Assembly (NCBI GenBank): GCA_934630705.1 | Contig: CAKTWP010000003.1 | Location: 62,001-126,000 of the forward strand | Direction: 5' to 3' | DNA from: an uncultured Clostridia bacterium | GTDB lineage: Bacteria; Bacillota; Clostridia; Christensenellales; Aristaeellaceae | DNA length: 64,000 nucleotides | In this document: positions 51,383-60,414 of the stretch, one piece after another | Position numbering within the stretch: position 1 is the first letter of the stretch | How the letters are laid out: every line of letters begins with the position of its first letter | The notes under the pieces: model-generated | Told to the model about the DNA's origin: nothing | The model's database searches: none | What the model saw: only the letters and a program-made list of their open reading frames with translations | Made by a program: the position numbers and the translations under genes

Positions 51383-53665
51383 ATGGCCAACAATTTGGGA
51401 ACCAATCTGCTTTGGTATCGCCAGGGAGCGCAAAGCTGGAACGAAGCGCTGCCGCTGGGCAACGGACGGATGGGTGCGATGGTCTTTGGCGATGGGGCGC
51501 ATGAGCGAATCTGCCTGAACGAGGATACCCTCTGGAGCGGATTCCCCACCTATTACCGCCGGCCAGGACAAAAGGAATCCTATAAAAAGGCCCAGGCGCT
51601 GGCACTGGAAGGAAAACTGAAGGAGGCTCAGCGGGAGCTTGAAGAGAATTTTACCGGCCTGTGGTGCCAGGCTTACATGCCCTTTGGCGACATCGAGCTG
51701 GAAATGCAGCATGGCGCTGCACCGGAAAATCTGGCCCGCGCCCTGGATATGCAAACCGGGCTGCACACGGTAACCTATACAGCCGGGGGAAAGCGCTATG
51801 AACGGGAGCTGTTTGTCAGCTTTCCTGATCAGGTGCTGGCCATGCGGCTGACATGCGATGTGCCCGGGGAGCTTTCCTTCCGGGTGCATCTGGCTCCCGC
51901 CATGCGGGCGGAAACCCATCTGGAGCAGGACAGCATGAGCGCCCAGGGCCATTGCCCGGTTTACTGCTGGCATTATGGTCCGCCCCAGGATCCCCGGGGC
52001 GTGCTGGAATATGGCCGGGAAGAAGCGGAAATGGGCATAGGGTTCTACGGTGAAATGCGTGTTCTGCCCACGGGCGGGCGCATGCAGCGCCAGGGAGGCA
52101 GTCTGCAGATTACGGGCGCGGACAGCGCGGTGATTCTCCTGAATATCCGTACCTCCTTTAACGGCTGGGATCATCATCCCGTGCTGGATGGCAGGCCCTT
52201 CGTGGCGCCCTGTCGGCAGGAGCTGGACGCTGCTGGGGAAAAGGGCTATGATGCGCTGAAGCAGGCCCATGTGGCGGATCATCAGGCGCTGTATGACCGG
52301 GTGGAGCTGGAGCTTGGCGGCGGCGATGAAAAGCTGCTGCCTACGGACGAGCGGCTGTATCGCCATGAAAACGGCGAGGATGATCTGGCGCTTTACGCGC
52401 TGTATTTCAATTTCGGGCGGTACCTCACCATCGCTTCCTCCCGCCCCGGCACACAGGCGACCAATCTGCAGGGCATCTGGAATGCGTCCGTGGAGCCCCC
52501 GTGGAACTGTAATTATACCATCAATATCAACACCGAAATGAACTACTGGCCCACCCAGATGGTGAATCTGTCCGAATGCCAGGAGCCCCTGAACCGGCTG
52601 ATTGCCGAGCTGGCCCAGAGCGGCGAACGCACCGCCCGGGATTATTACGGCGCGCCCGGATTCGTGGCCCATCACAATACGGATATCTGGCGGATGTCCA
52701 CACCGGTGGGCGCGCAGAAAGAGGGCAGCGCCCGGTACGCGTTCTGGAATATGTCCGCGGGCTGGCTGGTTCGGCATTTGTGGGAGCAGTACGAATATAC
52801 CCGGGATGAAGCCTTCCTGCGGAATACGGCATGGCCGCTGATTAAGAAAGCTGCGCTGTTTTATCAGGATCAGCTGATAGAGGATGAACGGGGATTCCTG
52901 ATTTTGTGTCCCTCTACTTCGCCCGAAAACGCATTCCTGTGGGAAGGGGAGGGGATTTCCGTAAGCAAAACCGCCGCCATGACCCAGGCAATCGTGCTGG
53001 ATGTGTTCAGCATCTGCGCGCAGGCATGCGGCATTTTGCAGGAGGATCTGTCCTTTGGGGCGGATCTGGCCATGCTGATGCCCAAGCTCCTTCCCTTTGG
53101 CGTCGGCAGGGAGGGCGAACTGCTGGAATGGGATGAGAATTATCCCGAAAGCGAAATCCATCATCGCCACATTTCCCATCTGTATGGCCTGCATCCCGGC
53201 CGCTCCATCACGCCGGAAGAAACGCCAGATCTGGCCCAGGCCTGCCAGGTGTCGCTGGAACGCCGGGGCGACGAAAGCACCGGCTGGGCCATGGGCTGGC
53301 GCATTAACCAGTGGGCCCGACTGCGGGATGGGGACCACGCTCTGCGCCTGCTTGACCGCCAGCTGCGCACGGTGGAAGGCCGCAATCCCGCCCGGAGCGG
53401 CGTTCCGGAAAAGCGTCATGGCGGCACGTATCTGAATCTGTTCGATGCGCATCCGCCATTTCAGATTGACGGCAATTTCGGCGCCTGCGCAGGCATTGGG
53501 GAAATGCTGCTGCAAATGAATCCGGACGGCGAATTGATCCCCCTGCCGGCGCTGCCCCGGAAGTGGACGGAGGGACATGTGCGCGGCCTTCGCGCCCGGA
53601 ATGGGAAACTGGTCGATATTTCCTGGAAGGACGGCAAGGTGGAACTGCGGGAATATACGGATTGA
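51383..53665 (+). CDS. alpha-L-fucosidase-type hydrolase, GH95
   Basis: I take the ATG at 51383 rather than 51359 (no ribosome binding site); the protein has 760 residues and no signal peptide. It shows the GH95 layout: N-terminal beta domain (WNEALPLGNGRMGAMVFGDG, LNEDTLWSG), then the alpha/alpha barrel with NLQGIWNASVEPPWNCNY and TININTEMNYW (the two Asn of the catalytic water system), and IHHRHISHLYGLHPGRSI. It ends in the usual C-terminal sandwich. GH95 members release alpha-1,2-L-fucose or, in plants and some bacteria, L-galactose. It acts on imported oligosaccharides. It is probably a single gene with its own promoter; substrates are inferred from the family. Confidence 0.93.
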   Translation: MANNLGTNLLWYRQGAQSWNEALPLGNGRMGAMVFGDGAHERICLNEDTLWSGFPTYYRRPGQKESYKKAQALALEGKLKEAQRELEENFTGLWCQAYMPFGDIELEMQHGAAPENLARALDMQTGLHTVTYTAGGKRYERELFVSFPDQVLAMRLTCDVPGELSFRVHLAPAMRAETHLEQDSMSAQGHCPVYCWHYGPPQDPRGVLEYGREEAEMGIGFYGEMRVLPTGGRMQRQGGSLQITGADSAVILLNIRTSFNGWDHHPVLDGRPFVAPCRQELDAAGEKGYDALKQAHVADHQALYDRVELELGGGDEKLLPTDERLYRHENGEDDLALYALYFNFGRYLTIASSRPGTQATNLQGIWNASVEPPWNCNYTININTEMNYWPTQMVNLSECQEPLNRLIAELAQSGERTARDYYGAPGFVAHHNTDIWRMSTPVGAQKEGSARYAFWNMSAGWLVRHLWEQYEYTRDEAFLRNTAWPLIKKAALFYQDQLIEDERGFLILCPSTSPENAFLWEGEGISVSKTAAMTQAIVLDVFSICAQACGILQEDLSFGADLAMLMPKLLPFGVGREGELLEWDENYPESEIHHRHISHLYGLHPGRSITPEETPDLAQACQVSLERRGDESTGWAMGWRINQWARLRDGDHALRLLDRQLRTVEGRNPARSGVPEKRHGGTYLNLFDAHPPFQIDGNFGACAGIGEMLLQMNPDGELIPLPALPRKWTEGHVRGLRARNGKLVDISWKDGKVELREYTD

Positions 53666-53786
53666 CCGCAGGACGGGCGCATGCGGGAATCGGAAGGGAA
53701 GCTGGCTTTCCTTCAGAAAAAAGCGCTGGTTATCCGTCACGCAAAAAAGCAGATTTCATGATCTTGTGGTTTTTCCAAAAAAGTTC

Positions 53787-53815
53787 TTGCTTTTTACACA
53801 AGAATATGTTACAAT
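53787..53815 (+). promoter_or_regulatory. promoter of rpmB
   Basis: TTGCTT (53787-53792), a 17-base spacer and TACAAT (53810-53815) precede the rpmB start codon by about 80 bases, leaving a short leader. Confidence 0.75.
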
Positions 53816-53893
53816 GCAAAGGCTGTCATTATGGATGTAGCGCGGATCGTTCCGCGTCGCCACATGAGCAATTCCCCTGGGGAGGTAATTACA

Positions 53894-54118
53894 ATGGGCA
53901 AGTTCTGTGAAGTGTGTGAAAAGGGTCAGATGATCGGCCACAACGTGAGCCATTCCAACCGCAAGAGCAGCCGTGCCTGGGCGCCCAACGTCCAGAAGGT
54001 TCGCGTGATGGTGGAAGGCCGCCCCGTGCGCCTGAACGTGTGCACTCGCTGCCTGCGCAGCGGCTATGTGCAGCGTGCGCTGCCCGCCCAGAGCGAAGGC
54101 ACCACCGAAGAAGCCTGA
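53894..54118 (+). CDS. rpmB: 50S ribosomal protein L28
   Basis: The protein has 74 residues; GGGGAGGTAATTACA precedes the ATG at 53894. GHNVSHSNRKSSRAWAPNVQ, KVRVMVEGRPVRLNV and CTRCLRSGYV are typical of L28. It has two CxxC pairs (CEVC near residue 4-7 and CTRC), so it is the zinc-binding form. The C-terminal PAQSEGTTEEA tail is short and acidic. L28 helps assemble the large subunit. It is transcribed alone between two glycan genes with its own promoter and terminator, as in many Clostridia. Confidence 0.95.
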   Translation: MGKFCEVCEKGQMIGHNVSHSNRKSSRAWAPNVQKVRVMVEGRPVRLNVCTRCLRSGYVQRALPAQSEGTTEEA

Positions 54119-54146
54119 GCTGCGAGCATCCTTTCGCACCGCAATG

Positions 54147-54172
54147 AACCACCTGTAATATGGTGGTTTTTT
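54147..54172 (+). terminator. terminator of rpmB
   Basis: AACCACC (54147-54153) pairs with GGTGGTT (54162-54168) and runs into six T residues. Confidence 0.9.
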
Positions 54173-54357
54173 GCGTACAAAATATGCGGATGTCATAAGG
54201 AAACCTGCCCGCCCAAGCCGGGAGGCGCGAGAGGGGCGTCAGCACAGAATGGCGCGCCCCTAAAAGCCCGGCGATGATATTGCACCGCGCTTCAGGGGAG
54301 CAATTGACGTTATGTATGCCGCTCATGTCCGCACTTCATGTGAAGAATACTTCACAC

Positions 54358-54393
54358 AAAAAAGCGGACGGTATGCAATGCCGAAAGCATTGC
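54358..54393 (-). terminator. possible terminator of the second YesN-type gene
   Basis: On the minus strand a perfect seven-base hairpin with a CGAAA-type loop (54393-54375) is followed after 11 bases by T6. The distance between stem and T-tract is longer than usual, so confidence is low. Confidence 0.4.
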
Positions 54394-54444
54394 GGATTTG
54401 TTCCCCGGTCGTGATGAGCGGCCGGGCTTTTTGATGGTAAATGC

Positions 54445-55890
54445 TCAGGAAATGAGCGCGGCGGGATTGAATTGCAGCATCCATTGCCCGGAATGGGGCG
54501 ATTTGCGAAACTCGGATGGCGTGGTGCCGGTGACGGCTTTGAACGTGGCCACAAAATGATTGTAACCATTAAAGCCAACCTGCTGATAAACATTGGTAAC
54601 GGAGGCGTTATCGAAAAGCAGCAGATGCGCAGCGTGAAAAATGCGCAGCCGGTTCAGATAGTTGACGATATTATTGCCCGTTTCCTGCTTGAACAGATAG
54701 CTCAGGTGGCTGTAGCTCACATGGCAGTGCGCCGCCACATCCGTCAGGTGAATATCCTCCGCATAGTGCTTTTCCAAATAGGCCACGGCCAGTTGAATCA
54801 TGGGCGAGTAGCGATGAGATGCAGCAAGGGGACTGCTGCCGCACAAAAGCGAAAACTGGTCGATAAAAAACTGTTCTGCCTGCCGAAACGACACACGTGG
54901 CGCTTCCTGTCCCACAAGGGGAAGGGAAAGCGCCTGCCGCGCCTGATTCAGCAGAGCAAGCAGCTGCGCCTGCAAGGCGGTGCTCTGCGCTTCCGCACCC
55001 GGTTGAGAAAAGATGGTGTGCAGGGTTTGTTCCGCCAGCTGCTTTTGCCCGTTCATGCAGGCGAGCAGCAGCATGGCGTTGCTGCGGCCGGAAAAGAACG
55101 AGGATGCATCCTGCGGCTTGGCCAGCAGTCGATAGCTGCTGACGATTTCCGAAGCGGAGACACAGAAATGCGGCGCAGAGAAAGCGTAGGCGAGATTGCA
55201 GTATTTCGCCAGCGCTTTTTCCACTTTGACGCAAGCATCGCAGACGGCGGGGTTTTCCCTGCGATGATCATAGCCTTCTTTGGCTTCCAGATAAAGGGCT
55301 AATTCGCCCATGCGCGGGGCGCAGGCTAAAATGCCCGTTTCATTGAGCACATGGCGGCAGGTCTGCAGAATGCTGCGCTGCTGTGCGTCCACCAGCATCC
55401 GTTCCCCCTGATATTTGCCGCAGCAAAGCCAGCCGGGCGCCAAATCGCCCTCTCCGCCGGCCAGGATCCGCATCAGGCGATGGAGCCTGTTTTCGGCATT
55501 TTCCTCAGGCGCGCCGCAAAGCCCCTGCTGAGAGAGCAGGCGCAGCAGATTTTCCGGTGTAATTTCGTATTTCAGCAGATAATCGATGGCGCCAAGCTTC
55601 AGCGCTTCCCGCACATACGGATAATCTGAATAATTGGAAAGCATGAAGCATTGGATGTGCGGGTATCGTTCGCGAATCACCTGCAGCAGGGAGATGCCAT
55701 CCATGTTGGGCATGCACACGTCAATGAACGCCGCATCGATCTCATGCCCGTTGCTGCTTAGATAGTCTGCCGCTTCCCGGCCGTTATGCGCCTCCATGGC
55801 AATGCAAAGCCCATGCGCGCCCCAGTCCGCCAGGCCGTAAAAAGCGTTGAGCGACAGAAAATCATCGTCTACCAGCAGTATCTGTTTCAT
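54445..55890 (-). CDS. YesN-type response regulator with AraC DNA-binding domain
   Basis: The protein has 481 residues. The receiver domain has DDD (8-10), the phospho-acceptor Asp 57 (AAFIDVCMPNMDG) and Lys in YLLKYE. A linker of about 250 helical residues follows, then the AraC pair of helix-turn-helix motifs: IHLTDVAAHCHVSYSHLSYL, YLNRLRIFHAAHLLLFD and GFNGYNHFVATFKAVTGTTP. Its start overlaps the kinase gene by ATGA. It probably controls the divergent importer operon at 57801. The C-terminal tail after PSEFRKS is 20 residues longer than usual. Confidence 0.93.
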   Translation of the reverse strand: MKQILLVDDDFLSLNAFYGLADWGAHGLCIAMEAHNGREAADYLSSNGHEIDAAFIDVCMPNMDGISLLQVIRERYPHIQCFMLSNYSDYPYVREALKLGAIDYLLKYEITPENLLRLLSQQGLCGAPEENAENRLHRLMRILAGGEGDLAPGWLCCGKYQGERMLVDAQQRSILQTCRHVLNETGILACAPRMGELALYLEAKEGYDHRRENPAVCDACVKVEKALAKYCNLAYAFSAPHFCVSASEIVSSYRLLAKPQDASSFFSGRSNAMLLLACMNGQKQLAEQTLHTIFSQPGAEAQSTALQAQLLALLNQARQALSLPLVGQEAPRVSFRQAEQFFIDQFSLLCGSSPLAASHRYSPMIQLAVAYLEKHYAEDIHLTDVAAHCHVSYSHLSYLFKQETGNNIVNYLNRLRIFHAAHLLLFDNASVTNVYQQVGFNGYNHFVATFKAVTGTTPSEFRKSPHSGQWMLQFNPAALIS

Positions 55891-57584
55891 TGCGCATGCT
55901 CCTTCTGATAGGGCAGGGAAAGCACCACGGAGGTGTATAATCCCGGCTTGGACACAATTTGCAGGCCGGAGGGCTCACCAAAGCGCATTTGAATGCGTTT
56001 GCGCACGTTATACAGGCCAATGCCGGAGAAACGCTGCTTGTTGGTGTTGCTGTCCTGACGCAGCAGCGCTTCGATCTGCTCCGCGCTCATGCCCTGGCCG
56101 TTGTCCGTCACGGAAATGCGCAGCAGCTCTCCATTTCTTTCCGCCTGAATCAGAATCTTCCCATCGTTTCGCGCATCGCCAATGCCATGAATAATGGCGT
56201 TTTCCACGATGGGCTGCAGCAGCATGGGCGGAAGCAGGCAATCCATCAGGGAAGGATCATCCGGATAGGTGATGCGAATATCATTCAAATACTGATAGCG
56301 GCAGATTTCCCAGTAGTTCCGCACATATTCCAGCTCCTGCGATAAGGGAACCAGCGATTCCGCCGAGGAAAGAGAACCGCGCAGCAGATGAATAATGGCC
56401 ATGGTCAGGCTCTCCACGTGAGTCATTCCCTGCATGGACGCCAGCTGGCGGATGCTCCCAAGCGCGTTATACAGAAAATGAGGGCTTACCTGCGCCCGGA
56501 GCACCTGGATTTCCAGCGCATGCCGCGTCCGCTCCTGCCGCTGGTTTTCCAGGATCAGCTCCTGAATGTGCCGGGCCATCTGGGCAAAGGTTTGGCTGAG
56601 ACGGCCAAACTCATCCTGAGAGGGGAGAACAGTCACCTGATCATAGGCGCTGTTCTGCACGTATTCGATATTCTTTTTCAGCATGCGGAAGGCGGCGGCA
56701 ATTCGATGGGAAAAACCAAAGCTCAGCAGCAGGCCAAACAGCAGCGCCAGCAGCCCGGCAGGCATCAGCCAGGGAAGAATATCGGCCATCGCGGCAGAGA
56801 AGGTGACGGAAGGAACCAGCATGGCGACGGTTAATCCTGAAAGGGGACTGACGCACTTTACCAGCGAGAAGGACTGCGATTCGCCGCCGTGCTGGAGCCA
56901 CCCATCCATTTCCTCCGTTGCCCGGGCATTATCCGCATAGCGCAGAAATGGATTGCCCTGCTGATCTAAAATCATCAGGCCGCTGCCCGGCATCAGCAGG
57001 CCCTCGCAGAGCCGGTCAAAGGCGGCGTTAAAAAGCTGCGAGGTCAGATATGTCCGTCCGCTACCGGACAGGGGAGAGGAGGTGGTGAAAAACGCGTAGC
57101 CGTGGTCGATCACCAGCTTTCCCTGCTGCATCTGGCTCGGATCGGGCACATAGGCAAGGCTGCCATACTGCATGGTTTCTCCATTGCCTTTTTGCAGGCG
57201 AAGCCCGTTGACCAGGCTGTATTGGCTCCTTCCGCAGATGGTCAGAATGCGCTTTGCGGCCTGGTAATCCATAAACCATTCGTAGGAGGGCATTTCCTCC
57301 AGAGAATGCGACAGAAACGGCAAAATATTCTCGCTGGAAAAAAACAGCGAGTGCATGGCGGAAATATCCTCAACAAAGGATTCAACCTGCCGGGAAATGG
57401 TATCCACCACGTTCTGCCCATTGGCCTGAGAAAGTGCGTTCATTTCCTGCATGGCATTCATGGAATAGGCGCTGAGCAGAATCAGAGACACCAGACAGAC
57501 GGAAACAAAAATGGATAAAAAGACCCGGGCGGAGGTGCTGTGGCGCGCATCCAGATAGAGCGAAAGGGGAGAAAAACGTTTCAT
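55887..57584 (-). CDS. YesM-type sensor histidine kinase
   Basis: I take the ATG at 57584 after GAAAGGATCC, giving 565 residues. Membrane segments at about 22-45 (VFLSIFVSVCLVSLILLSAY) and about 270-300 flank a sensor of about 225 residues. The kinase domain is the LytS/YesM type with LRAQVSPHFLYNALGSIRQL (His phospho-acceptor) and LLQPIVENAIIHGIGD. It senses an unknown extracellular ligand and activates the YesN-type regulator that follows. It is divergent from the solute-binding-protein gene at 57801, the usual arrangement in glycan loci. Confidence 0.93.
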   Translation of the reverse strand: MKRFSPLSLYLDARHSTSARVFLSIFVSVCLVSLILLSAYSMNAMQEMNALSQANGQNVVDTISRQVESFVEDISAMHSLFFSSENILPFLSHSLEEMPSYEWFMDYQAAKRILTICGRSQYSLVNGLRLQKGNGETMQYGSLAYVPDPSQMQQGKLVIDHGYAFFTTSSPLSGSGRTYLTSQLFNAAFDRLCEGLLMPGSGLMILDQQGNPFLRYADNARATEEMDGWLQHGGESQSFSLVKCVSPLSGLTVAMLVPSVTFSAAMADILPWLMPAGLLALLFGLLLSFGFSHRIAAAFRMLKKNIEYVQNSAYDQVTVLPSQDEFGRLSQTFAQMARHIQELILENQRQERTRHALEIQVLRAQVSPHFLYNALGSIRQLASMQGMTHVESLTMAIIHLLRGSLSSAESLVPLSQELEYVRNYWEICRYQYLNDIRITYPDDPSLMDCLLPPMLLQPIVENAIIHGIGDARNDGKILIQAERNGELLRISVTDNGQGMSAEQIEALLRQDSNTNKQRFSGIGLYNVRKRIQMRFGEPSGLQIVSKPGLYTSVVLSLPYQKEHAQ

Positions 57585-57800
57585 GAAGGCTGGGATCCTT
57601 TCCAGATAATCTGCGAAAAGCATAGCATAAATATCGGTAAAAAACAATCATTCATGTGTTAATTGGCAAAAGATCGAAAAAAAGAGGAGGTGTTTCGAAA
57701 AATAGTGTGTATTTTTTGGGCTGTATTCCTGCTATTATGAAATTACCATCTCCTCCATGCAAGGACGGAGGAGAAAAATCGATAAGGGAGGAATCATCTC

Positions 57801-59408
57801 ATGAAACGTTTCCTGAGCATCGCTCTTGCGGCAGTGCTGCTGTCGCTGGTCTGTCTGGGCGCAAACGCTGAAAGCAAGGATCTGGTGGCGCTTTCCAAGG
57901 CGGATGCGAACTTCAATGCCACAGGCTATCCCATCGTGCATGAAAAGGTCACGAAAACCATCATGATCAAGAAGCCGGCCAACATTGCCGATCCGGCGGA
58001 AATGAAAACCCTGCAGTATATCGCGGACATGATGAACATTGAAATCAAGTGGATCGTTGTGTCTGCGGACGGCTGGAACGAGCGGGTGAATCTGACCTTC
58101 GCATCCGGCGAAAAGGACTTGCCGGACATCATTATGAAGGGGGGCATTCCCAACCTGTCCCGGGTGATCGAGGATGGGCTGGTGATCAGTATTGACGAGC
58201 TGATGGACGAATACTCCACGGGCCTCAAGCCCCTGCTGGCGGAGTATCCCGGCGTGGAAGCTTCCGCCCGTGCTGCGGACGGAAAGCTGTATTCCCTGCC
58301 CGGCGTGAACACCCTGGCAGCCAACCTGACGGGCCACAAGAATCTGTGGATCAACAAGACCTGGCTGGATAACCTGGGCCTGGAAATGCCCACCACCACG
58401 GATGAACTGCTGGACGTGCTCCGCGCCTTCCGGGATCAGGACGCCAACGGCAATGGCGATCCCACAGATGAAATCCCTTATGCGGTGGAGGATGCCGGCG
58501 CAGGCCATACCGCAAAGCCGGAAATCCTCAGCGGGTTGTTTGGCGTGTATAACAATCTGGGCTATGACAGTATCCAGCTGCGCAATGGCCAGGTCAGCTT
58601 CCTGAAAACCTGCGACGAATGGAAGCAGACGCTCCAGTACATGAACACCATGTATACCGAAAAGCTCATGGACAACGAAGTATTCACCCAGACGGGCGAT
58701 ATGTCCATTGGCAAGATCGCCAGCGGCAACGTGGGCGTGTTTGGCCTCAGCTCTGACGACCTGTTCAGCGCCGTGGCGGAAAACTATGTGGCGCTGCCCT
58801 CTCCCAAGAGCGGCAACGGCCTGGAGCCTGTGATCGGCCTGGCTTCCAACAGCATGGGCAGCAATACCTTTATCACCTGCGCGGATGCATCTCCCTGGGT
58901 TTCCTTCCGGCTGCTGGACTACTTCTTCACCATGGAAGGCTCCATGACGGTGGGCTGCTTCAATGACGATCTGATCGGCATCACCTGCCAGAAGCTGGAG
59001 GACGGCTCCTACGATTACAGCGACGAAATGCTCAACGACAAGCGCGGCGTGGCCGTGGCGGTCGGTGAAGCGTGCCCCCTTCCCGGCGGCGGCTTTGGCT
59101 ACTGGCGGCATGAGAAGAATTCCAATTATATCTACAGCAAGAAGGTTCAGGAAAATGTGCCCATCTGGGAGCCCTATTACCAGAAGGATCCCGTGTATGG
59201 CGGCCCGCAGTTTGATTCGGCCACCTCGGATCGCATCAATGAGATCCGCACGGAACTGGATGTGTATGTTCAGGAATGCCAGGCGAAGTTCATCACCGGC
59301 GAAATGAGCTTTGATAAGTGGGATGAATACGTGGCGACCACCGTCCGCCTGGGCGCGGACGAGCTGGCGGGCTTCTATCAGGCCTACTATGATGCGAACC
59401 TGAAGTAA
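57801..59408 (+). CDS. extracellular solute-binding protein, LipO-like
   Basis: The protein has 535 residues; GGGAGGAATCATCTC precedes the start. The signal peptide (MKRFLSIALAAVLLSLVCLG then ANA-ES) has a Cys that does not fit a lipobox, so cleavage after ANA is likely and the protein should be free. The body has the features of the LipO/LplA group: KDLPDIIMKGGIPNLSRVIE, ANGNGDPTDEIPYAV (calcium-loop-like), and WINKTWLDNLGLEMPTT. It feeds the 59485/60408 permeases. The operon is preceded by the divergent YesM/YesN genes. Confidence 0.93.
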   Translation: MKRFLSIALAAVLLSLVCLGANAESKDLVALSKADANFNATGYPIVHEKVTKTIMIKKPANIADPAEMKTLQYIADMMNIEIKWIVVSADGWNERVNLTFASGEKDLPDIIMKGGIPNLSRVIEDGLVISIDELMDEYSTGLKPLLAEYPGVEASARAADGKLYSLPGVNTLAANLTGHKNLWINKTWLDNLGLEMPTTTDELLDVLRAFRDQDANGNGDPTDEIPYAVEDAGAGHTAKPEILSGLFGVYNNLGYDSIQLRNGQVSFLKTCDEWKQTLQYMNTMYTEKLMDNEVFTQTGDMSIGKIASGNVGVFGLSSDDLFSAVAENYVALPSPKSGNGLEPVIGLASNSMGSNTFITCADASPWVSFRLLDYFFTMEGSMTVGCFNDDLIGITCQKLEDGSYDYSDEMLNDKRGVAVAVGEACPLPGGGFGYWRHEKNSNYIYSKKVQENVPIWEPYYQKDPVYGGPQFDSATSDRINEIRTELDVYVQECQAKFITGEMSFDKWDEYVATTVRLGADELAGFYQAYYDANLK

Positions 59409-59423
59409 TCGTTTACGCTTAAT

Positions 59424-59465
59424 CGGCAGCGGGGGGAACGGAAGCATTCGTTCTCCCGCTTGCCG
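59424..59465 (+). terminator. intercistronic hairpin between binding-protein and permease genes
   Basis: Arms at 59424-59440 and 59449-59465 pair over most of their length with one bulge on each side and an eight-base loop. No T-tract follows, so it should protect the upstream message or reduce read-through to the permease genes. Confidence 0.6.
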
Positions 59466-59484
59466 GAATGAAAGGAAGAAGAAT

Positions 59485-60414
59485 ATGGTTTCAACGAATC
59501 CGGGTCGAAGGAGAGGGCTGGGGCGGCGCATCTGGGCTGCCCGGGAGCTGTATCTTCTTTTGCTGATTCCGCTGGTATGGTATGCCGTATTTCGTTATGC
59601 GCCGCTGTATGGCATCCAGATTGCATTCCGGGATTACCGGCCTGCCCGGGGCTTTTGGGGAAGCACATGGGTGGGGATGAGGCATTTTACCCGCTTTTTC
59701 AATTCCTTTTATTGCGAACGGGTTATCAGCAACACGCTGATTATCAATTTTGCCAGCCTGCTCATTGGCTTCCCGGTGCCCATTCTGTTCGCCCTGATGC
59801 TCAATGAAATCAAGCAGGAGCGCTATAAAAAGCTGCTGCAGAACGTCACCTATATCCCGCATTTCCTGTCCACGGTGGTGCTGGTGAGCATTCTGCAATT
59901 GATCTTTAATCCCAACACGGGAGTTTACAACTCCCTGCGCAAGCTCTTTGGCCTGGAAACCACCAATTATTTTGCCATGGCCAGCGCGTTTAAGCCGATG
60001 TATATCCTCTCCGGCCTGTGGCAGAACATGGGCTGGGATTCCATTCTCTATATTGCGGCGCTGGCAGGCATAGACCCGGCGCTTTACGAAGCGGCCACCA
60101 TCGACGGAGCGACCCGCATGCAGAAAATCCGCTTTATCTCCATCCCCTCCATCATTGGCACCATCACCATCATGCTGCTGCTGCGCTGCGGCCAGATTAT
60201 GAATATCGGCTATGAAAAGGTGCTGCTGATGCAGAACGGATTGAATCAATCGTCCTCGGACGTGATTTCAACGTATGTATACCGGGTTGGCATGCTGGAG
60301 GGCAATTATTCCTATTCCACAGCCATCAACCTGTTTAACTCGCTGTGCAATATCGTGCTGCTGAGCTCGGCCAATCTGCTGTCCAGAAAAATGGGGGGAA
60401 ACAGCCTATGGTAA
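59485..60414 (+). CDS. CUT1 ABC importer permease, LplB-like
   Basis: The protein has 309 residues; AAAGGAAGAAG precedes the start. ARELYLLLLIPLVWYAVFRY is the first membrane segment, the EAA loop is LYEAATIDGATRMQKIRFIS with IPSIIGT, and it ends MGGNSLW. It forms the channel with the product of the next gene, which overlaps by seven bases. No ATPase gene is present in the operon. The substrate is unknown; the enolase-type enzyme gene downstream suggests a sugar that yields an acid. Confidence 0.94.
   Translation: MVSTNPGRRRGLGRRIWAARELYLLLLIPLVWYAVFRYAPLYGIQIAFRDYRPARGFWGSTWVGMRHFTRFFNSFYCERVISNTLIINFASLLIGFPVPILFALMLNEIKQERYKKLLQNVTYIPHFLSTVVLVSILQLIFNPNTGVYNSLRKLFGLETTNYFAMASAFKPMYILSGLWQNMGWDSILYIAALAGIDPALYEAATIDGATRMQKIRFISIPSIIGTITIMLLLRCGQIMNIGYEKVLLMQNGLNQSSSDVISTYVYRVGMLEGNYSYSTAINLFNSLCNIVLLSSANLLSRKMGGNSLW

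Larger units (their letters stand above)
54119..54444. other. 326-base intergenic region between rpmB and a YesN-type gene
   Basis: Apart from the rpmB terminator it holds an inverted repeat TGTGAAG/CTTCACA (54339-54345, 54350-54356), a perfect GCAATGC/GCATTGC hairpin (54375-54393) and a GC-rich hairpin (about 54403-54429). On the minus strand the second is followed by a T6 (54363-54358) and may end the YesN-type gene. No gene was recognised. Confidence 0.5.

Noticed and set aside
51353..53740. Open frame of 795 codons opposite the GH95 gene
   Set aside because: The forward frame is a clear full-length GH95 protein; the reverse frame has no motif, start signal or plausible composition.
57661..57800. 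Possible promoter for the 57801 operon
   Set aside because: TTGGGC at 57716 and TATTAT at 57733 are only 11 bases apart, too close for a sigma-A promoter. The real promoter could not be identified by eye.
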